Origin: Effrenium voratum
Lineage: Eukaryota > Sar > Dinophyceae > Suessiales > Symbiodiniaceae
DNA length: 64,000 bases
Assembly (NCBI GenBank): GCA_963377175.1
Contig: CAUJNA010000579.1
Span: 1 to 64,000 of the forward strand
Reading direction: 5' to 3'
The notes below the pieces were generated by a model. It ran no database searches and was not told the origin of the DNA. It saw nothing but the letters and a program-made list of their open reading frames with translations. Positions 57,501 through 64,000 of this stretch are shown here, piece after piece. The position numbers and the translations under genes were made by a program. Numbering within the stretch: position 1 is the first letter of the stretch; each line of letters starts with the position of its first letter.

Positions 57501-58600
57501 GGTCTCAGAAGCCCTTTCAATGGTCCCGGGGTCAGCCAGGGCTCCGTTCTTCGGGTGAGTCTCTGTCGCCAGGCGAAGAGGAACCTCAGGCGAGGATCGA
57601 AGTTCGAAGTTCCGGGTTTCCGCGGGCGATGCGAGGCTTGGACTTGCACATTTTAAGTGGCAGCTGGTTTTTCAGCGTCCGCCTGGGGCGAGCTTCTCAC
57701 TTGGGCTTCCCCAATAAATCCAGTGTTGAGGGCCAAGGGTTTTTGGTTTTTGGCTTAGACTGTAAGCAGATGCCGTCATGGGGTGTCTTGACATCGCTCC
57801 CCAAAATGGTCAAAGCCAGCGAACCCCAAATTGACACGGATGTGTTTGTGATTGAGTTCGACCGCGCAGCATTCGGTGTCAAGATTCCGTGACAGATTGC
57901 CCACCCTTGTTCTTTCGGCGTCGTGGTTTGTGGGAAATGGGCTTTGAGGTTGCCACTTTCCAGGATTCCGAAGGAATCGCCTTCAGATTGATAAAGTATT
58001 CATGGCAATGACTGCTGGCATCTTAGAAGTTTTTTGTTTTGTTTTTCCTCACAAGCATGAGTGTGTGTATTGTGTATTGTGTTTTTCTTTTTCATTGATC
58101 CTGCGGGCAGTTCGAGGCTCTGGAGCTTGTCATAGCCATGCGATGCGGATCTCCGTTCAGCGCAAGGGGAGCCCTGTTCCACAGACCGGTGGGTCGTCTC
58201 ATCATGTTTTGGCGGGGCGCAGCACAGTCTTGTCCGCATCTTCGAGAGTGGAACATGACCAGAGCTCACTTTGGACGTCCCGTGATTTTTTCAAGGAACC
58301 TTCTCGCGGTGATTTTTTGTGTTAGGAGGGTGCCCCCGAAATGGGCGATTGTTCCGCCATTTGAACACACCAATGTTGCTCCTGGGAATAGCTTTGCCTG
58401 GGGCAAATGAGACTGGCCTAAAATTAGGGACCTCCGCCTTGGAAGGACAACCAACCATTTTATCGGGTTGCCTGAGTTTGGACGCATCCACGTGCACCGT
58501 GTGTCAGAAGTGATTCTGACTAGTCCAAGTGCGATTGTAAGATATATCACGGACAATGCTTTTGCCTCTCCGGGGCTAGATTTGACCATGTGCGAGTTTT
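54560..58600. other. Mostly non-coding; a few weak exon candidates
   Basis: Candidates with some protein character: plus 56800-56895 (SLHRWNWIFRDIDGPPWDNA), minus 55660-55480 (SENEPLEFLDGLGSEPLKTI), plus 57780-57891 (VKASEPQIDTDVFVIEFDRA, ending at a stop). None has a domain or a clear pair of splice sites. Confidence 0.3.
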
Positions 58601-58623
58601 TTCGCAAGATCACTTCGTGGTTT

Positions 58624-58808
58624 TCCCTTTACCCACCCTATTTTCTCAAGATCACTTCTCGTGGTCTCCCTTTCGCCACCCTCTTTTCTCAAGATAATTT
58701 TCCTTTCGCCACCCTATTTTCTCAAGATCATTTCCCTTTCGCCACCCTATTTTCTCAAGATCATTTCCCTTTCGCCACCCCTCTTTTCTCAAGATTACTT
58801 CTAAAATC
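58624..58808. repeat. 33-bp tandem repeat, about five copies
   Basis: TTTCGCCACCCTATTTTCTC with AAGATCATTTCCC; starts at 58671, 58704, 58737 and 58770 are exactly 33 bp apart. Confidence 0.85.
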
Positions 58809-59537
58809 GGTTTCTCTTTAACCCCCCGTCTTTCGAGGACGTCTTAAAGCCGCCGGCCCGTGGTTTTGGTGCCCAAATTTGGAGGCAGCGCTGCGCCTTT
58901 CCTCCAAGTCCTCCAAGTCGCCTCGGCCTGAGCCGGGGGTCGGTGCGAGCGAGCACTTCTGGGAGGCTGCGTCAGAGAGAGGCCCGGGCTTGGCTGCTCA
59001 TTGGGTTGGATCTTTGGATCTTTAGACTTTAGTTTGTTTTTCTTCTTCTTTTTTTCCCCCCCGTTTTTGGAAATTTTAGGGGGTTGTCCACCCCCCCGAA
59101 AAGTGGAACTCTTTTGCCGCGGGGGTCAACAGCAACCAAGCATGCATGAGAGAATGTCCCGGAGCGCTCATGCAGCTCCAGTCCGCTTTCCTTTAAAGGC
59201 TGGCGTTGCACATCAATGCAAATCGTTTTCTCGAAGGCCACATGCGGGGTGGGAGAGTCAGCTTCTTTTCAATAAGCACTTGGGTAAGTCGGCATTTGGC
59301 AACGGACCATGCGAGCCAGCAACTTACCTTGAAGTTTTGCACTCCAAAAGACAGAAAGCTGGGACTGGCTTGACAGATGCAAGTCAGCTACCCATATTTG
59401 CTATGTTGCTCAACTTGCACTAGCTTGTTTGTCAAGACACAATATACCAGAGACAAACATAGCTGGGATGTAATTTTAGAGAATGAGCCGTTCTGAGTTT
59501 ATTCGTTTTGAATGAATGTGGCGCCCGTGTTTTTGTT

Positions 59538-59563
59538 TCTCTCTCCCTCTCTCTCTCTCTCTC

Positions 59564-59599
<36 letters not shown>
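59538..59599. repeat. (CT)n microsatellite
   Basis: CTCTCT with occasional TTT interruptions. Confidence 0.9.
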
Positions 59600-60290
59600 G
59601 TGTTTTGTTTTGAAAGGGCATTGAAGAGGTACTTTGCTCGAGTGGCTTAATCATGTGAAGGCAGTCAAATAACTGGCGAAACGGCCAGCGCTCTGAAAGG
59701 TCGTTCGGGACGTATCGGGACGTATCGGTTTCGCCACTTGTCGGGGCGTGAGGCCCAATGTCAGCTTGATGGACAAAGAGCAGAAGCTCGCCTGGGTACG
59801 AGCACGGCGCCCAGATTCTGGGAACAGATGTGGTTGGGAGTGGAATCGGGCGATGTATCTAATGCGCAATATCCGTTTTGCTCGTTGGACATGTCAAAGA
59901 CGTGCGCACCAACATGACTTGGTGCACAGACTGAACATCCGAAAGGATTGTCTTCCAGGGCTGGCACGAAACCATGTTTGGAAGGGTATGCAGTACTTGG
60001 CATCCGAAGATCGGACGGCTTGGCTGCTTGAGCCTAGGACCTTGAGGGTAAGGCGGACATCGCGGCAACGGACACTGTCCTGATGTTGGCCTGGCGCTGA
60101 GTGAGGCTCTGCGAGTTTTTTTTTCTCCTTCTTTTTTTTTTAACCAAAAAGTCTGCAATGCTTCACCACTACCAGAAACAAGGGGGTGACCATCACCCCC
60201 TCACACTCACCCCTCCAAAGTTTCACCACCCCTCCCCTCCCTTCCCTTTCCCCCAAAAAGAGACGTCCAAAAACCGAAGAACATCGCCAG

Positions 60291-60434
60291 GGGCTTGGGC
60301 CACGTGTTGTCTTCGGGCGCAAACTCCGACCGTCCAACCGAGGCCTTCCAGCTCCCCGTGAAAGTCTTCAAGGACAGCGACGGGCACTGGAAGCTGAGCC
60401 AGAAGGCCTCCATCGAGCGAGCGAGCGGGCCATG
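60291..60434 (+). CDS. Candidate exon of unknown protein
   Basis: After CATCGCCAG| the plus-strand frame reads GLGHVLSSGANSDRPTEAFQ and LPVKVFKDSDGHWKLSQKAS then IERASGPW, ending at ATGGAG|GTTTCG. Strong protein character and good splice signals. A small exon with MDRLTKKAKWDDCRM before |GTGAG at 60582-60626 may follow. It could belong to the same plus-strand gene as the CBM20 exons, but 6 kb of uncertain sequence lie between. Confidence 0.4.
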
Positions 60435-60581
60435 GAGGTTTCGGGCCATCGGGGTTCGGTGTTCGGGCGGCGGGTTTCGCCGCCCAAGCGACCGCAAAGC
60501 GACCCCCAAGAGACCCCCAAGAGACCTCCCCCCCTTCTTCAGGCGTTGGCTTTTACGGCCCAAAAGGATAAAAGGAGGATT

Positions 60582-60626
60582 AGATGGACAGACTCACCAA
60601 GAAGGCAAAGTGGGACGACTGCAGAA
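60582..60626 (+). CDS. Candidate small exon
   Basis: GGATTAG| then MDRLTKKAKWDDCRM then |GTGAGATGAG, an ideal donor context. It follows the 60291 candidate exon by about 150 bp. Confidence 0.35.
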
Positions 60627-60949
60627 TGGTGAGATGAGGTTGAGAACTTTTGGGGGGTTGCCAAGCTTTGGCTCACCATTTTTCGGAGCTACGAGCTCCC
60701 CCATGCACATTCCGCTGAGATCGGAATCCGTTTCGAGGTTGTTTGCCCACACCGAGCTCTTGAACCGGTCTAAAGGTATCCAAGGCTTGTGGGCGCAGTG
60801 AAGAGACCTCCCAAAGACCTCCCTGTCTCCAACTGGGCGTGGTTCTTTTCTGTGGAGGCGGCAGGGTACTTCTTTCGGGCTTGCTTCAAAGGGAAGCCAA
60901 GGAGAGCACCGCCAATTTGTGGCGCCCAAGTCCTATGGTTCGCCACACC

Positions 60950-61120
60950 CAAATCCGCTTGGGCTTTCAAGGTCTTCGGTCGCTGGAAGGTTGGGACTCG
61001 GCAGCGAGGCAAAAACAAATTGGCGCCGTGTGTCGGGCGGTTCTCAAAGTCAGTGGCGGGGCTTGCAAGGAGCAAGTGGACGGTCCATATGGACCGTCAT
61101 TTTCTGCGGGGATGGCGTGG
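60950..61120 (+). CDS. Weak exon candidate
   Basis: Plus-strand frame SLEGWDSAARQKQIGAVCRA and VLKVSGGACKEQVDGPYGPS then FSAGMAWVTRA is protein-like, but borders are unclear. Confidence 0.25.
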
Positions 61121-62254
61121 GTCACACGGGCCTCAAATTACCATGAGGGAGGGCGGGGTTGAACCTCGCCAAAACCTGCGCATTTGTTGCATTGCGAAGT
61201 AGTTGGTGGAAGAGACGCAACCCCAGAAATCAGGGTTGGGCTGGTGCCGCTCGTTTAATCAGTTTCAAAGTTCAATCCACTATTGTTTACCCAACATCCT
61301 CTTGGGTTCCCTTCAAAGGGAACACATTTTTTGGGTTGAGTTGCCGGGCTGCTGCTAAATGAGTCGTCGAGTGGACTTCAACGACGCTGGCCACCAGGCA
61401 GCTTTGCCCCGCTCGGGGTCGCGGCCGGGTCGCGGCGTGAGTCAGGCGCCGACGGACGGCAGAAACTTTGCCTTCCTGCCGCTCCTGCAGGAGGGATTTC
61501 GCGCCAGGGATTTTGGTTCTTCGGGTTGGGCGGATTGGGGTTGGGCGATGGATGCCAGATTTAGGGGGGTGTTCCCTCCAAAAGTGGTCTGAATCCCCAC
61601 TAAAAGGGGCCCCCCTATTAATCAACCAGGGGTTCTACTTAGATCCGGGGTTAACATTATTGTCAGTTGTCAGGAAATTCCACATGAGGATAAAATTGAT
61701 GGAGGTGTCCAAGCACCAGCTTTTCCGGACCCAAGAAAACGCGGACCGAGTGGACGTACTTTGAGGACAAACAAAATGGATTTGCCTTGAAACCGGGGAA
61801 ACAAGATGACTCAAAAGCCGCAACAGACGGACAACGTACATTTGACTACGCCTGTTCTAGGGTACTGGATGCTTGCTTAGACATGCACTGGTTGCTTCTA
61901 ACACCTTGAATCCACCGGCAGCCTCATTAATGCAGCGAGCAGCTGACAAACTTACTTGTCTATCGTTGGTTTGGGAAGGACGCGACGTGGCAAAATTCTT
62001 TCAATCGCAGAATGCCGAGGGTTGAGACCATTCGAATTTCCCGTCTTGGGGAAACGGTCGTTTCGGGCTCACGTCACCTGAGAACGGTCTGTCTTGAGCG
62101 CATTTTTCCACGCAGGGAGTCAGGAGCAGTTGAGCCTCTGGACATCAGGCTTGTGACATCCCTGCGCCTTTAGTTGGGTGCCAATGTTTGTTGAAACCTG
62201 AGGAGTCCTCTCATAATAATATGTCCCAAGCACACGAGCAGCTCAACTAGCTCC
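61121..62254. other. No gene recognised
   Basis: A frame at 61359-61520 (DGRNFAFLPLLQEGFRARDF) is open but unsupported. Confidence 0.3.
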
Positions 62255-62259
62255 TTGGC

Positions 62260-62555
62260 TTTTTGGCCTTTTTGGCTTCTCGGCTTTCCGGCTTCTTATT
62301 GGTTTATGCGGCTTTTGGTGGCTTTTTGGCTTTGGGTTTTCGCATCCTCTGCATTCCCAGTTCCTCCCCGGCAGGTAGCGTTTTGGCTTTTGCGGCTTTT
62401 CGCTGGTTTATGCGGCTTTTGGTGGCTTTGGCTTTTCGCATCCCCTGCTTTCCCAGTTCTTCTCCGGGCTTTTTGGCTTTTGCAACCTTTCATTGGATTT
62501 TGTCTTTGGCTTCCCGCATCCTCGGCATCACCAGTTCTTCTCCGGCAAGTCTTCT
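62260..62555. repeat. Minisatellite of about 100 bp, three copies
   Basis: GGTTTATGCGGCTTTTGGTGG at 62301 and 62409 with TTTTCGCATCC...CCCAGTTC...CTCCGG in each unit; the third unit (from 62493) is diverged. Confidence 0.7.
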
Positions 62556-62859
62556 TTATATTTATGTTTATGTGTGTCTGCATGTATGTATGTCTGTGTG
62601 TATGCGCTTCTACGAACATCATAAAGAAGCCTCCCCCCCAACCCCTCCGCTGCTTTCTATTTTCTATCGCATCCTTTCTTGAATCTTTGCACCCCTACTT
62701 GAATCATCACTTTTTCGAACATCATGGGGGGGGCTGAAGACCCCCCAAGCCCCCCGCTACTTTTTAGATTTTTTACAGGATTGAAATGCCCTCCCATTTG
62801 AATCATCATTTTTCGGACCCCGTCAACCCGCCAACTATCGCCAACCAGCTTTATTTTTT

Positions 62860-62945
62860 TTACCCATGTTTTGTTGGTGATGCTGGGGATGTTGGTCCGA
62901 CATGCGGATGTTGAAAACAATGCTGGGGATGTTGACGGGCTAGTG
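62860..62945. repeat. Diverged copy of the GCTGGGGATG block of the 47-48 kb fold-back
   Basis: GATGCTGGGGATGTTGG and AATGCTGGGGATGTTG recall the AATGCTGGGGATGCTG of the fold-back arms. Confidence 0.4.
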
Positions 62946-63014
62946 ACAAATACGTCAATTTGCGAGATAATGCTGTAAAATACGACATTTTACTGGCCAA
63001 AACAAGAAACGGGA

Positions 63015-63100
63015 AAACCCCCCCCCCCCCAAAAAAAAAAGCAGAAAGAAAGAAAAAGAAAAAGAACAAGAACAAAAAACAATAAAAACAATAAAAATAA
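63015..63100. repeat. C-run, A-run and AAAGAA-rich low-complexity tract
   Basis: Fourteen or so C, then A-rich sequence with AAAGAAAG and AATAAAAAC repeats. Confidence 0.8.
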
Positions 63101-63356
63101 AATACATCCGCACCCATTGTAGGACACCTTCAGATGTGCGCTGGCACAGGCTATCTTGGAAGGCCTATCATCAAGTGGGTGAAACTCTTTTTTTCGGGGA
63201 CCCCTCAAGATGGTGGTTTCCTTTTGGTTTACTTTAAGGCACACATACGCACACACAAAAAGGGATGCCCTAAAAAGACGGACCCAAGTGGCTGTGTCTT
63301 TCTTTGAGGGTACCCCGTTTTGGAGCAGCCTCCTCTTTTTCAGACCGCATTTCGGC

Positions 63357-63540
63357 TCAAGTTCGCGGCACTTCGAGGATTTTTTCCATCGAGGTGTTGC
63401 TGCGGGCCCCTGCCCGCCGTTTAGTTTGTCGAGCCACTTCCTGCACGTCCTGCTCTTCCTCTCTGCTCTCAAGCCATGCGCTTGACATGGCTGCTTTTGC
63501 TGGTCGAGGCTCTGTGATTTCAATGGAGAAAGGTCTTGGA
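63357..63540 (-). CDS. Weak exon candidate
   Basis: Minus-strand frame ITEPRPAKAAMSSAWLESRE and EEQDVQEVARQTKRRAGARS is helical and charged. The opposite strand is also open, so the direction is not certain. Confidence 0.25.
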
Positions 63541-64000
63541 TAAGTCGTAGTCCCCTTCAAATTAACATGGAACCCGAAAGGGAGTGCCCAAAAAGGAGAT
63601 TTCTTTGGCAGGAGAGTACCAGTTTCTTCTACTTCTCGGAGGAGAGGTGTAGCCAGCCAGCAGAAGACCACTCCCGATTGTCGCAGCCAGGAAACGACCC
63701 AGGCGTTTTCAGGAAGCCTCGAAACGCATCCTTTTTGGATCTCATCTCGTCTTGGCCGAACAGTAAGCTCACGCAGGATATGCCTCAAATTTAACATGAG
63801 CTCACTGGGGTAAAGCGACCACGATGAAGAGCTTTTTTTTTGGTTGCAGGTTTTGGACGTAGTGTAGAATCTGAATCTATGCTTTTCTATCTCTTTGCCT
63901 TTTTGTCTTTCCTTCACTTCTCCTTTGATTCAGCAACCGGTTGTCGCTTTTTGCAGGGTCCCGGCTGGATCCACCCGGCGTTTTGGATTGGATGTTTTGA

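Noticed and set aside
58130..58260. TGGSSHH...AGR resembling the phosphohistidine motif of PEP-utilising enzymes
   Set aside because: Only a few residues match and neither flank fits that family; tempting only because of the nearby starch-binding module.
1..64000. tRNA, rRNA and CRISPR arrays
   Set aside because: No cloverleaf with a GGTTCGAATCC-like arm, no rRNA core sequence and no spaced direct repeats were found by eye. A covariance search would be the proper test.

Overview
The window looks like nuclear DNA of a dinoflagellate, most likely of the Symbiodiniaceae type. I infer this from Ty1/copia-type polyproteins with CCCH zinc fingers, a retroelement-style cytosine methyltransferase, tiny introns (about 47-52 bp), a long run of minus-strand genes, a relic resembling the dinoflagellate spliced leader inside an LTR, and abundant palindromic and simple repeats. 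No bacterial operon, rRNA, tRNA or CRISPR array was seen. Layout: (1) 0.2-14.9 kb is a one-directional minus-strand gene array: uncharacterised multi-exon proteins, a C5-cytosine methyltransferase-like gene whose catalytic Cys is Arg, an hAT-transposase-like gene, a protein with an HGT...I...G motif, a two-exon Nudix hydrolase and several small unknown proteins. Scattered through this array, and not seen elsewhere, are 15 short hairpins with the core CTGYG-GNNA-CRCAG. Most have GNRA loops, and five touch or flank stop codons. (2) 16.65-40 kb is dominated by one Ty1/copia-like element of about 18 kb that has been cut by an inversion. Its 3' LTR (16650-16999, minus) and 5' LTR (38522-38871, plus) are 350 bp each, differ at two positions and lie head to head. 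Both carry the target duplication ATTGT, and the host reading frame continues exactly across it. The inverted part holds the 5' LTR and the start of gag. The rest (gag, CCCH zinc fingers and protease, integrase, reverse transcriptase, RNase H) runs on the minus strand from about 33.37 kb down. Between RNase H and the 3' LTR there are about 8 kb of extra coding sequence, including a 931-residue ORF with a convincing Tpt1/KptA RNA 2'-phosphotransferase domain. This is the most unusual cargo in the window.  (3) 33.4-41 kb, outside the element, holds a dispersed 150-200 bp repeat family (five copies, two of them near the inversion breakpoints), minus-strand exons of two uncharacterised genes, and the first part of the host gene hit by the retroelement. 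(4) 41-64 kb is mostly non-coding: minisatellites, a 1.1-kb fold-back of CCACCCC/GGGGTGG arrays with degenerate telomere-like sequence, and scattered candidate plus-strand exons. The best of these form a starch-binding CBM20 domain split over at least three exons (50.5-54.1 kb). Many reading frames in the element are broken by single-base shifts although its LTRs are 99.4% identical. Either a defective copy was mobilised or the assembly contains indels.
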